Below, piece by piece: positions 52,944 to 62,015 of a DNA stretch of 64,000 nt (within the stretch, counting starts at the first letter, position 1; each line of letters starts with the position of its first letter). The translations under genes and the position numbers were made by a program. This DNA comes from DATJPR01 sp963752915 (GTDB lineage: Bacteria > Bacteroidota > Ignavibacteria > UBA10030 > UBA6906). The notes below the pieces were generated by a model, which was not told where the DNA came from, searched no databases, and saw only the letters and a list, made by a program, of their open reading frames with translations. Location: NCBI GenBank assembly GCA_963752915.1, contig CAVVZZ010000009.1, positions 34,384 through 98,383 of the forward strand. Reading direction: 5' to 3'.

Positions 52944-54033
52944 ATGGCACCGAATCCCCCTGATGCTCCCAGGGAAATCCAACCCGGACCGGCGGACGCT
53001 CCCGCAGCTCCCCGCCGCCAGCCGCAGCAGCAACGTGGTCAGAATTTCCGTCGACCCCAGCAAGGCCAGCAGGACCAAAATCAGCAGAACCGACAGCAAG
53101 GGAACATCGATATCTCCGTCGTGATCCCTCTCTTCAACGAAGAAGAGTCATTGCCTGAACTGCACAAACAGCTCCGGTCGGTCCTCGGGAGAATGAATGT
53201 CCGGTACGAACTCCTCTTCATCGATGACGGAAGCACGGACCGGTCATTCAACATCCTGCGCGAATTGCGTCAGCATCGACCGACACATCCGGGCATTCCG
53301 CTTCCGGAGGAATTACGGGAAGTCGGCCGCGCTCAATATCGGGTTCGAAAAGGCGCTGGGCACGATCGTCATCACGATGGATGCCGATCTTCAGGACGAT
53401 CCGAACGAGATCCCCGCGTTGAAGCGGAAGATTGAGGAAGGGTACGACCTCATATCGGGCTGGAAGAAAGTCCGGCACGATCCGATCACCAAAACCATTC
53501 CTTCGAGGTTCTTCAATTTCGTTACGGCCCGCTTGACCGGTGTGAAGCTCCACGATTTTAACTGCGGGTTGAAAGCATACCGGCGTGAGGTCGTCAAGAC
53601 GGTCAAAGTGTACGGCGAACTCCACCGTTTTGTCCCGGCTCTGGCGCACTGGGAAGGGTTCCGCGTTGGTGAGACCATTGTCAATCATCGTGCGCGCCGG
53701 TACGGGAAGACCAAATTCGGCATTGGAAGGTTCTGGAAGGGTTTTCTTGACCTGCTGACCGTCCTCTTTACCACGCGGTTCTTCCGCCGCCCGCTCCACT
53801 TTTTCGGAATGCTCGGACTGGTGACATTGTTTGTCGGCACCGTGATCAGCGTATGGCTCATCGTGGAGAAGGTGTTGGGGCTGACCGCGCTCAGCGACCG
53901 GCCGTTGTTCCTCCTCGGGGTCATGCTGGTGATCGTCGGAGTGCAGTTTTTCTCCATCGGCCTGCTGGGCGAGATGGTTTCCAAGACGAGACAGCGCGAT
54001 GAAGAGTACTCAATACGGGACGTCATTAGATAG
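52944..54033 (+). CDS. GT2 glycosyltransferase (polyprenyl-phosphate type), interrupted by a single-base frameshift
   Basis: The first part (from ATG 52944) has a 53-residue Pro/Gln/Arg/Asn-rich leader, then ISVVIPLFNEEESLPEL and the nucleotide site FIDDGSTDRS. At about 53265-53285 the frame breaks. The same protein continues in the +1 frame as RHIRAFRFRRNYGKSAALNIGFEKALG, MDADLQDDPNEIP (DxD region), then two C-terminal membrane helices (LHFFGMLGLVTLFVGTVISVW; PLFLLGVMLVIVGVQFFSIG) and a final GEMVSKTRQRDEEY. Removing one base restores a protein of about 362 residues like DPM1/GtrB enzymes that load sugars onto polyprenyl phosphate. A real mutation or a read error would look the same here. 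Confidence 0.85.
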
Positions 54034-54041
54034 CAACCTGA

Positions 54042-55136
54042 ATGTCAAGACCCTGGTCCGAGATTCAAACGATCAAAGCCGATTGCCGGTGGTTCCGTGG
54101 TCATATCCCATGCCGCCCCCACAAGCAGTTTGGGGTTCATTGTGTCGATGAAACCGGCGGCACGTGTTCGCATTACGACCGCACCACGTCGAAGATCCTG
54201 ATCATCAAGCTCGGAGCGATCGGCGATGTAATCCGGACGACGCCGTTGCTGAGAAAACTTCGCGCCGTCTACCCACACGCGCAAATCTGGTGGTTGACAC
54301 TCACTCCTGAGGTCATTCCTTCTTCCGTTGACGCGGTGTTCAGTTTCACTCCACAGGCGATCGCGTCACTGCAGGGCGTCCATTTCGATCTCCTGATCAA
54401 TCTGGATAAGGACCGGGAAGCCTGCGGGCTTGCAACAACCCTGACCGCAACGACGAAGCACGGCTTCATCCTGCAGAACGGCGCAGCAGCGCCGGTGGAT
54501 GCACTTGCGGTTCACAAATTTCTCACCGGCCTGTGGGATGACCTCAACAAGGAGAACACCAAGAGTTACCCGCAGGAAATTTTCGAGATGTGCGGCTTCG
54601 AATTCTCCGGCGAAAAGTACATCCTCGATAGCTTCAACGGAGACGCCTCTACGTGGGAACTGCCGAAGGACAAACACATCGTCGGCCTGAATACGGGATG
54701 CGGGGGACGCTGGACCTCACGCCTGTGGGCGGAGGAAAACTGGATCGGACTGGCAAAGGGACTCGCGGGTGCAGGCTATGTCCCGCTTCTTCTCGGCGGT
54801 GAACAGGAGCACGAAAAAAACCGCCGGATCGCCGCCGCGAGCGGGGCGCTCTACCTCGGCCATTTCCCGCTTGCCAGGTTTATCAATCTCGTCGACCAGT
54901 GTCATCTGGTGGTTACCGCGGTGACCATGGCGATGCATATCACGATCGGGTTGAACAAAAGGATCGTCCTGTTCAACAACATCTTCAACCGGAATGAGTT
55001 TGAATTGTACGGACTGGGAGAGATCCTTGAGCCGGGGGTGGAATGCACGTGCTATTTCTCACCGGAATGTCCGAACAATTGCATGCAGTACATCACGGTT
55101 GACCGCGTACTCACAGCTGTTTCGAGGCTGCTCTGA
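54042..55136 (+). CDS. GT9-family glycosyltransferase with a Cys-rich N-terminus
   Basis: 364 residues from ATG 54042. The first 45 residues contain a Cys/His set (ADCRWFRGHIPCRPHK, GVHCVDE, TCSHY) that looks like a small metal-binding module. The heptosyltransferase-type fold then begins with KILIIKLGAIGDVIRTTPLLRKL. The donor-side domain shows VGLNTGCGGRWTSRLWAEENW, PLLLGGEQEHEKN and TAVTMAMHITIGLNKRIVLFNN. GT9 enzymes add heptose or related sugars to LPS core. Donor and acceptor are unknown. The last part has CYFSPECPNNC, also Cys-rich. Confidence 0.83.
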   Translation: MSRPWSEIQTIKADCRWFRGHIPCRPHKQFGVHCVDETGGTCSHYDRTTSKILIIKLGAIGDVIRTTPLLRKLRAVYPHAQIWWLTLTPEVIPSSVDAVFSFTPQAIASLQGVHFDLLINLDKDREACGLATTLTATTKHGFILQNGAAAPVDALAVHKFLTGLWDDLNKENTKSYPQEIFEMCGFEFSGEKYILDSFNGDASTWELPKDKHIVGLNTGCGGRWTSRLWAEENWIGLAKGLAGAGYVPLLLGGEQEHEKNRRIAAASGALYLGHFPLARFINLVDQCHLVVTAVTMAMHITIGLNKRIVLFNNIFNRNEFELYGLGEILEPGVECTCYFSPECPNNCMQYITVDRVLTAVSRLL

Positions 55137-57443
55137 ATGACGCCGGCTCGAAATCAGAAGAACCGCAAACCCTCTCCTAGCGACAGCCCGCGACCAACGT
55201 TCGTCCTTCCGGTCTGGGCCTGTATCGCAATCATCTCGGGGCTGGCCCTTGTCTTTTTCTACCCGCTGTTCTCCGGGAGCGCCTACCTGTGGGAAGATTT
55301 CCTTTTTTCGAGTTATCCTGTCCGGGTGTTTGCGGCGACGTCCATGGCGATGGGGGAGATTCCTCTCTGGAATCCCTATACCTTCGGCGGAATGCCGTTC
55401 ATGGCCGATATTATCAACAGTGTCTTCTATTTACCCTGCATCGCACTTGTCGCCTTCGTGAAGAACGGCATGCTCAATTACTATCCCCTGCAACTCATGG
55501 TGTTGCTCCACTTCCCGCTTGCAGGGGTCTCGATGTTTTTCCTTGCCCGGTCATTTTCACTCAAACCGGTGCCGTCGCTCTTCGCGGGTGTTTCGTATAT
55601 GCTGACGGGATTCATGGTGTTGCATGCGATTCATCAGCCGGTGGTGACGCTGGCTGCGTGGATCCCCCTGATCGTTCTCAGTTTTCGCAGGGCGCTGGGC
55701 GACACTGGATGGACATGGGTTTTCATTGCCGCCCTTGTTCTCGGTCATTCGACGCTGTGCGGGTTTCCGCAACTTTCGCTCTACATTTATTTCTTCCTGT
55801 TCGCGTACTGGCTCTTCGAAATTTTCGGGCAGCGCGGGGCGGATGAACGGCTGATTACGCGGGTCGTTCGGCTTGCTCCGCGCGCTGCCGTCGTGGTTGG
55901 ATTGTCACTCGGCATCGCGCTCATCCAGCTTGCCCCGACGAACGAACTTGCGGGACTGTCTCAACGGTCCGAGATCACCTACAAGTTCGCGACAGAGGGA
56001 TCGGTGACATGGATCCAGCTTCTGACCCTTCTGTTCCCGAAGATCCTCGGGAGTTCCAATGTCGATGCATACCGGTACTTCGGGGAGGGAGGATACTGGA
56101 ATTACTGGGAGACGGGAGTGTACGTTGGTCTGCTGCCGTTGTTTCTCGGCATCATCGCGCTGCTGCGCTGGAAGGAACGACGCCACCTCATGTTCTTTGC
56201 GGCGTTCGGCTTCTTCGCGCTTCTGTTCGCCATGGGGAATCATTTCATCCTGCACCGGTTCTTCTTCGAATTCATTCCCGGCTTCTCGCGATTCAAAACG
56301 CCGGCACGCATCGGGATTCTGTTCGCGTTCTGTGCCACGCTTCTCTCCGGCTTTGCCGTCGATGATCTTCTCTACGGGCAATTTGATGCGCGCAAAAAGA
56401 AACGGCTCTTCCGCGCAGCCGGTCTGGTCGGAGGGATTCCCATTCTCCTTTTCTTCCTCGTGCGCTCGGGCGCGTTTGACGCGGATCTCCCGTTCCTCAA
56501 AAGCGCGGAAGTACAAACCGCAGTCATGGGAGATCTCAACACGGCGTTTGTCGTCCTCCTCCTCTCCCTCGGCGTGCTTGTCTGGTTGATCCGGTCGAGG
56601 TCCTCAATCGCGGGATTCACCCTGATTGCGGTCATGTTCCTCGATCTGTATCTCTTCGGCGCAGGGCAGAACAACGGGAAAACGAATCCCACCGAGTATT
56701 TTCAACAGGCGGGGAATATTGTCACGTTTTTGAAACGCGACGGAGAACATGAACTCTTCAGGGTGAACACACGAAACTCCCAGGGGATGATCATGGACCG
56801 GAACCAGGGAATGATCGACCGGATTTTCTCGATGGAGGGATACACACCCCTGGCCTTGAAACGGACGATCATGCCGATTCCCTCGGACAAGTTTCTTGAT
56901 CTTGAGAACGTAAAGTATCGGACGGTGACCGAAGGGAACCGCCTGGCGCTCGTCCCCAACCCCACCTATCTGCCGCGGGCATTCATGGTGTACCAGACGC
57001 ATATCGTCACGGGTGAAGATTCGCTTGTCGCATATATGAGCAGCCCGGCGTTTGCGCCAAGGACGATCGCTGCGCTCGAAGAACCGCTCCCCTCGGCATT
57101 TCACGAAGATACTTCCGCCGTTCCGTGGACTGCCAATGTGACGGCGTATCGGGATAACAGCGTGACGGTCCATGTTCAAACGGAGCGGCCCGGTCTGCTC
57201 GTCGTGAGCGAGACGTTCTTCCCGGGCTGGCGGGCATATGTCGACGGGGCCGAGGCGCCGCTTCTCCGGTGCGATTACAAGCTTCGAACAGTCCAGGTTC
57301 CCGGAGGCGACCACATCGTGACCATGGTCTACGCCCCCACATCGTTTGAAGTCGGAACCATCGGAACGGTTGTCTCGCTGCTTCTGTGCGGCGGCGGCAT
57401 CTCGCTCTCGGAGTTGAGGAAACGGAGGCAACGTCCCGCATGA
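55137..57443 (+). CDS. YfhO-like multi-spanning membrane protein
   Basis: 768 residues starting directly after the previous stop. About a dozen membrane helices run from residue 25 to about 480 (for example VWACIAIISGLALVFFYPLF, SLFAGVSYMLTGFMVLHAI, FIAALVLGHSTLCGFPQLSL). A periplasmic C-terminal beta-domain follows (LLVVSETFFPGWRAYVDG) and a last helix at about 740-760. The motif WNPYTFGGMPFMAD and the FPGW...VDG close are typical of the YfhO / uncharacterised GT-C-like family. Such proteins are implicated in glycosylation of teichoic acids or other surface glycans. The exact role is not established here. Confidence 0.78.
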   Translation: MTPARNQKNRKPSPSDSPRPTFVLPVWACIAIISGLALVFFYPLFSGSAYLWEDFLFSSYPVRVFAATSMAMGEIPLWNPYTFGGMPFMADIINSVFYLPCIALVAFVKNGMLNYYPLQLMVLLHFPLAGVSMFFLARSFSLKPVPSLFAGVSYMLTGFMVLHAIHQPVVTLAAWIPLIVLSFRRALGDTGWTWVFIAALVLGHSTLCGFPQLSLYIYFFLFAYWLFEIFGQRGADERLITRVVRLAPRAAVVVGLSLGIALIQLAPTNELAGLSQRSEITYKFATEGSVTWIQLLTLLFPKILGSSNVDAYRYFGEGGYWNYWETGVYVGLLPLFLGIIALLRWKERRHLMFFAAFGFFALLFAMGNHFILHRFFFEFIPGFSRFKTPARIGILFAFCATLLSGFAVDDLLYGQFDARKKKRLFRAAGLVGGIPILLFFLVRSGAFDADLPFLKSAEVQTAVMGDLNTAFVVLLLSLGVLVWLIRSRSSIAGFTLIAVMFLDLYLFGAGQNNGKTNPTEYFQQAGNIVTFLKRDGEHELFRVNTRNSQGMIMDRNQGMIDRIFSMEGYTPLALKRTIMPIPSDKFLDLENVKYRTVTEGNRLALVPNPTYLPRAFMVYQTHIVTGEDSLVAYMSSPAFAPRTIAALEEPLPSAFHEDTSAVPWTANVTAYRDNSVTVHVQTERPGLLVVSETFFPGWRAYVDGAEAPLLRCDYKLRTVQVPGGDHIVTMVYAPTSFEVGTIGTVVSLLLCGGGISLSELRKRRQRPA

Positions 57444-58273
57444 CGAAAACGGAACACCTCAACGAGCGGCTCTATTCCGTCAAGAAGCGGATGCTGGAAA
57501 TGTATCATGCGGCAAATGCGGGTCATATCGGGTGCTCGCTTTCGTGCACGGAGATTCTTGTATTTCTGAAATTTGCATGGATGCAATCGGACGACCGGCT
57601 CGTGCTCTCCAAAGGGCATGCCGCCGCATTGCTGTACTCGGTTCTTGCGGAGGCAGGAGACATTACCACGGAGACCATCCAGTCGTTTTATCACAACGGA
57701 ACGATCCTTCCTGCACATCCGCCGGTCAATCAGGTGAAGCAGATTCCGTTCGCGACGGGGAGCCTCGGGCATGGTCTTTCGCTTTCCGCAGGGATGGCCT
57801 TCGGAGGCCGGATCAAGGGCGATGCGCGAAAGTACTTTTGTGTAACGTCGGACGGTGAGCTCGACGAGGGAAGCACCTGGGAAGCCGCGATGTTCATTGC
57901 CCATCATCGCCTGACGAACCTGTACTGGCTGATCGATCGGAACCGGATCCAGGGAATAGGAAGGACGGAAGATGTCTTGCGCCTCGAGCCGCTGAAGGAG
58001 AAACTGCAATCGTTCGGCTTTCACGTGGTCGAGGCAGACGGTCATGACTTCGGGTCGCTGGACGGGGCGATGGCCATCTTCTCGGGTCCCGACGCCGTCG
58101 GCGGAAAACCGGGCGTCGTCATTTGCTCGACGACCAAGGGACATAGCGTCAGCTACATGGAGAATACCGTAGACTGTCATTATCTTCCCATGAAGGACGC
58201 GCAATACCAACTCGCGATCGATGAGTTGAACGCATGGCACGAATCGCAATCGGGGAAGACGCATGAGAGCTGA
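57440..58273 (+). CDS. Transketolase-like protein, N-terminal (TPP-binding) half
   Basis: 277 residues from ATG 57440, overlapping the previous stop by 4 bases. It has the thiamine-diphosphate-binding half of a split transketolase: AANAGHIGCSLSCTEILVFL, LVLSKGHAAALLYSVL, ATGSLGHGLSLSAGMAFG, then SDGELDEGSTWEAAMFIAHH. The first residue of the usual GDG motif is Ser137 here, and the downstream Asn is N168. Its partner half is the next gene (11-base overlap). In this locus it more likely serves synthesis of an unusual sugar than the pentose-phosphate pathway, but that is inference. Confidence 0.88.
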   Translation: MTKTEHLNERLYSVKKRMLEMYHAANAGHIGCSLSCTEILVFLKFAWMQSDDRLVLSKGHAAALLYSVLAEAGDITTETIQSFYHNGTILPAHPPVNQVKQIPFATGSLGHGLSLSAGMAFGGRIKGDARKYFCVTSDGELDEGSTWEAAMFIAHHRLTNLYWLIDRNRIQGIGRTEDVLRLEPLKEKLQSFGFHVVEADGHDFGSLDGAMAIFSGPDAVGGKPGVVICSTTKGHSVSYMENTVDCHYLPMKDAQYQLAIDELNAWHESQSGKTHES

Positions 58274-59171
58274 GTTCGCGCAGGCGATGATCGGTGTCGC
58301 GGATGCATCTCCGTCGAGCCTGTTTCTCACCGGCGACCTGGGATATATGGCGCTCGAGGGAGTGCGTGACAAATTCGGCCCGCGGTTCATCAATGCCGGC
58401 GTCGCCGAACAGAACATGACGTCGGTTGCGGCCGGGCTCGCGTACGAAGGGTTTATCCCCTGGCTGTACAGCATCGCCCCGTTTGCGATCCTGCGGCCGT
58501 ACGAGCAGATCAGGAATGACATCTGCCTGCACAATTTGCCCGTGAAGATCGTGGGGAATGGCGGAGGATATGGCTACGGCATCATGGGTGCCACGCACCA
58601 CACGCTCGAGGACATCGGCATCATGCGATGCCTTCCGAATATGAAAGTGTACGTACCGCTCACGGGGGGCGACGTGGCGGAGGCCGTGCGCATGATGGTT
58701 TCCGACCCGTCTCCGAATTACCTTCGTCTGAACCTCGCCCCCAAGAGCACTCCACCCATCCCACCGTTCGGTCCGTGGAGACGGATCAAGAAAGGCGCGG
58801 GACTGGTGGTCATTGGGACAGGGCCGGTTCTCTGGAATGTCCTGGCAGCGGGCGATGAAGCGCTTCGCGAATCGTTGGACATCTGGAATCTGGGCATCCT
58901 TCCGCTCTCGGAAATCCCGGATGAACTTGCGGAATCGATTAGCCGGATCGGAAAGGTTGTGACAATAGAAGAACATTACGGCCAATGCGGGATCAACGAG
59001 TCCATTGCCGCCGCTCTTCTGCGACGCGGCCTTTCAACGGTCCGTTTCCGCAGCGCCTATGCCCTTGGTTATCCGACCGGACGGTACGGCTCGCAAGTCT
59101 GGCATCAGGAACAAAGCGGGCTCTCGGGCCCGGCCCTCGTATCGTTGCTCCAGGAATCCCTCCATGCCTGA
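58263..59171 (+). CDS. Transketolase-like protein, C-terminal half
   Basis: 302 residues with the pyrimidine-binding domain (LFLTGDLGYMALEGVRDKFGPRFINAGVAEQNMTSVAAGLAYEG). The conserved Glu of VAEQNM activates TPP. The transketolase C-terminal domain follows (GAGLVVIGTGPVLWNVLAAGDEA, VVTIEEHYGQCGINESIAAALL). The two halves correspond to one transketolase cut between domains, as in many archaea and in sugar-biosynthesis loci. The stop overlaps the next start. Confidence 0.88.
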   Translation: MRAEFAQAMIGVADASPSSLFLTGDLGYMALEGVRDKFGPRFINAGVAEQNMTSVAAGLAYEGFIPWLYSIAPFAILRPYEQIRNDICLHNLPVKIVGNGGGYGYGIMGATHHTLEDIGIMRCLPNMKVYVPLTGGDVAEAVRMMVSDPSPNYLRLNLAPKSTPPIPPFGPWRRIKKGAGLVVIGTGPVLWNVLAAGDEALRESLDIWNLGILPLSEIPDELAESISRIGKVVTIEEHYGQCGINESIAAALLRRGLSTVRFRSAYALGYPTGRYGSQVWHQEQSGLSGPALVSLLQESLHA

Positions 59172-61149
59172 CAAGACGTTCACGCTCAAAGAAGAGATCA
59201 AGCGGCTTCAGGGGCCGATCCTTGTCCTCGGCGCCGGAGGCTTCGTCGGGGCGAACGTGTTTCGCGCGATCCTTTCCGTCCGCGATGATTGCTACGGCGT
59301 AACCCATCAACAGTTCGTCCCCTGGCGGCTGATCGATCTGCCGGCCGAGAACCTGCTGTACGCCGACGTGACCGCAACAAAAACGTTGGAACGCATCTAC
59401 GAACGGTTCGCCTTCCGGACCATTTTTGATTTCGCGGCGTACGGCGCCTACGCCCGTCAGGACGATGTCCATCTCATCTATGAGACGAATATCCTCGGCA
59501 TGGCAAGCCTGCTGGATATTGCGACGGCAAAAGGATTCGCGGCGTATGTCCACGCCGGATCGTCGTCGGAGTATGGGACAAACAGCGCGTCCCCCGGCGA
59601 AGCGGACCCCCTCATGCCGAATAGCCACTATGCTGTTTCCAAGGTGGCCGCTTCGTATTTGGTCCACTACCTCGGATCGGTCAAGAAACTCCCCGTCATC
59701 AATCTCCGCTACTACTCCCTGTACGGGCCGTATGAGGAGCCGGACCGGCTGGTTCCGACGCTGGTCTCGAACGGATTACGAAAGACATTTCCCGTGCTGG
59801 TCGACCCGGAAATCTCCCGGGACTTTGTGTACATCGATGATGCTGTGGAGGCCGCCGTCCTGGCCGCGACGAGAGGCGTGGTGCATTCTCCGGGCGCGTC
59901 GCTCAATATCGCGACGGGGAAAAAGACGACGATCCGCGACCTTGCCGGCGTTATGAAGGAGCTGTGCGACATCCCGGAGAAGCCGAAGTGGGGGACGATG
60001 CCGAACCGTTCCTGGGACCTGAAGAATTGGTTCGGCAATCCGCTCATGGCGAAAAAAGTGCTGGGCTGGAAGCCGCGGACCTCTCTCGAAGAAGGGCTGC
60101 GCCGCACGATCGAATGGCAGCGCTCACGGGTCGCCCTGCCCGCGACGCTTCACCCGCTTCTCAACCGCACGATCCGTCTCTCTGCCGTGATCGCATGCTA
60201 TCGGGACGGACAGGCCATCCCCTATATGTACCGTCGGCTTGTCGAAGCGTTCCGGTCGATCAATGTTGACTACGAGATTATCTTCGTCAACGATGCGAGT
60301 CCGGACGAATCGGACGACGTCCTCACGTCGATTACGGCGCAGGACAACCACGTGATCGCGATCGAGCACTCGCGCAACTTCGGTTCCCAGAGTGCGTTCC
60401 TGAGCGGCATGCAGGTGTCGACGGGCGATGCGGTGATCCTTTTTGACGGCGATCTTCAGGACCCTCCCGAACTCGTCCCAAAATTCTTCGAGCAATGGCG
60501 CAAAGGCTATGATGTCGTCTTCGGGCGCAGAGTCAAGCGCGAAACAAACTCGCTGATGCAGTTTTTCTATAAGGCGTTCTATAAATTCTTCCGTGAAGTC
60601 TCCTATGTCCCGATTCCTCTGGACGCCGGGGATTTCTCGCTCATGGACAGGAAAGTCGTCGATCAACTGATTGCCCTTCCGGAGACGGATCAATTTCTCC
60701 GCGGGCTTCGGGCCTGGGTCGGTTTCAAACAGACCGGCGTTGACTACGTGCGTCCGGAGCGGATGTTCGGCCGGACCACGAACAATCTGCTGAAGAATGT
60801 CTGGTGGGCAAAGAAGGGGATTTTCTCCTTCAGCTTTGTTCCTCTGGAGCTCTTGAGCTATCTTGGGATAAGCCTGACGGTCATCTCCTTCCTGGCGCTC
60901 ATCGGGCAGGTCATCGCGAAACTGCTGTATCCGGACATCCCGCACGGGATCACGACGATCATCGTCCTGATACTCTTTTTCGGAGCCGTGCAGATCCTGG
61001 CGATTTCGGTCCTCGGGGAATATCTCATGAAGATCTTCGAAGAGACGAAGAAACGACCGAAGTTCATCCGGAAAGCGATTCGGCACGGAGGAAGACACTT
61101 CACCACAGTGGAAGAGATGGAAAACTTCATTCGGAGTCAGGCAAAATAA
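59164..61149 (+). CDS. Fusion of an NAD-dependent sugar epimerase/dehydratase with a GT2 glycosyltransferase
   Basis: 661 residues from ATG 59164. Residues 1-325 are an extended SDR: GAGGFVG (23-29), SSSEYG, catalytic Tyr156 and Lys160 in YAVSK, LRYYSLYGPYEEPDRLVP and DFVYIDDAVEA. From about 338 a GT2 domain begins (RLSAVIACYRDG, IIFVNDASPDES, RNFGSQSAFLSGM, LFDGDLQDPPELV). It ends in two membrane helices at about 560-590 and 597-622 and GEYLMKIFEETKKRPKF. The second half is the polyprenyl-phosphate glycosyltransferase type. One polypeptide may therefore finish a nucleotide sugar and load it on a lipid. The SDR product is not identifiable. Confidence 0.88.
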   Translation: MPDKTFTLKEEIKRLQGPILVLGAGGFVGANVFRAILSVRDDCYGVTHQQFVPWRLIDLPAENLLYADVTATKTLERIYERFAFRTIFDFAAYGAYARQDDVHLIYETNILGMASLLDIATAKGFAAYVHAGSSSEYGTNSASPGEADPLMPNSHYAVSKVAASYLVHYLGSVKKLPVINLRYYSLYGPYEEPDRLVPTLVSNGLRKTFPVLVDPEISRDFVYIDDAVEAAVLAATRGVVHSPGASLNIATGKKTTIRDLAGVMKELCDIPEKPKWGTMPNRSWDLKNWFGNPLMAKKVLGWKPRTSLEEGLRRTIEWQRSRVALPATLHPLLNRTIRLSAVIACYRDGQAIPYMYRRLVEAFRSINVDYEIIFVNDASPDESDDVLTSITAQDNHVIAIEHSRNFGSQSAFLSGMQVSTGDAVILFDGDLQDPPELVPKFFEQWRKGYDVVFGRRVKRETNSLMQFFYKAFYKFFREVSYVPIPLDAGDFSLMDRKVVDQLIALPETDQFLRGLRAWVGFKQTGVDYVRPERMFGRTTNNLLKNVWWAKKGIFSFSFVPLELLSYLGISLTVISFLALIGQVIAKLLYPDIPHGITTIIVLILFFGAVQILAISVLGEYLMKIFEETKKRPKFIRKAIRHGGRHFTTVEEMENFIRSQAK

Positions 61150-61210
61150 TCTGTGTCGGTCTACTCCCCGGCAGGATTCATCCGCTGGTTGCACAACGAG
61201 GGGGACATCC

Positions 61211-61993
61211 ATGAAAGTTGTCATTCTCTGCGGCGGTCTCGGCACACGATTGCGGGAGCATACGCAAATGCTTCCGAAGCCGATGTGTATGATCGGAGAC
61301 AAACCTCTCCTGTGGCATATCATGCGCATCTATGCGCATCACGACATCAAGGAATTCATTCTGACGCTCGGCTACAAAGGGTGGGAGATCAAGAAATACT
61401 TCCTGAATCTCCGGTCGATCATGAGCGACGTGACCGTGTGCCCGGGGAGCGGCACAATCGAATTTCACGACGAGACCATCGAACGGGATTGGAGGATCAC
61501 GCTCGCTGAGACCGGGGAAACGGCGATGACCGGAGCGCGGCTGTGGCGGGTCAGGAGGTATCTGGAGGAGGAGGAGGATTTTTGTGTCACCTACGGCGAC
61601 GGATTGTCCGACGTCAACATCACCTCGCTCATCAGCTATCATAAGAAGCAGGGAACGGTGGGGACCATCACCGGTGTCCATCCGGCAAGCCGCTACGGCC
61701 AGGTGCAGATGACGGGAAACCGTGCGACCGGCTTCCAGGAAAAGATCTATCTCGAAGGCGAGTGGATCAACGGCGGCTTCATGATGTTCGATGGGTCGAA
61801 GGTGTGGGAGTATTTCAGCGACGACGAAAATCTGATTTTGGAGAACGGTCCCCTACCGGCGATGGCTGCCGACCGGCAGCTCTCCGTCTACCGCCACAAC
61901 GGGTTCTGGATGGGCATGGATACTGCGCACGAGTACGACGTTCTGAAGGAGTTGTGGCGGACGAACCAATCGCCATGGAGAGTGTGGGAATGA
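61211..61993 (+). CDS. rfbF: Glucose-1-phosphate cytidylyltransferase
   Basis: 260 residues, the family length. Nucleotide-binding GGLGTRLREHT (8-18), LPKPMCMIGDKPLLWHIM, LGYKGWEIKKYF, VTYGDGLSDVN and the C-terminal WINGGFMMFDG and FWMGMDTAHEYDVL are RfbF landmarks. It makes CDP-glucose from CTP and glucose-1-phosphate, the first step to CDP-dideoxy and branched sugars. The following RfbG-type dehydratase is not within the window. It lies 61 bases after the fusion gene, and the gap shows nothing notable. Confidence 0.95.
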   Translation: MKVVILCGGLGTRLREHTQMLPKPMCMIGDKPLLWHIMRIYAHHDIKEFILTLGYKGWEIKKYFLNLRSIMSDVTVCPGSGTIEFHDETIERDWRITLAETGETAMTGARLWRVRRYLEEEEDFCVTYGDGLSDVNITSLISYHKKQGTVGTITGVHPASRYGQVQMTGNRATGFQEKIYLEGEWINGGFMMFDGSKVWEYFSDDENLILENGPLPAMAADRQLSVYRHNGFWMGMDTAHEYDVLKELWRTNQSPWRVWE

Positions 61994-62015
61994 ACGGAAA
62001 CGAGAGCCGATCCCG

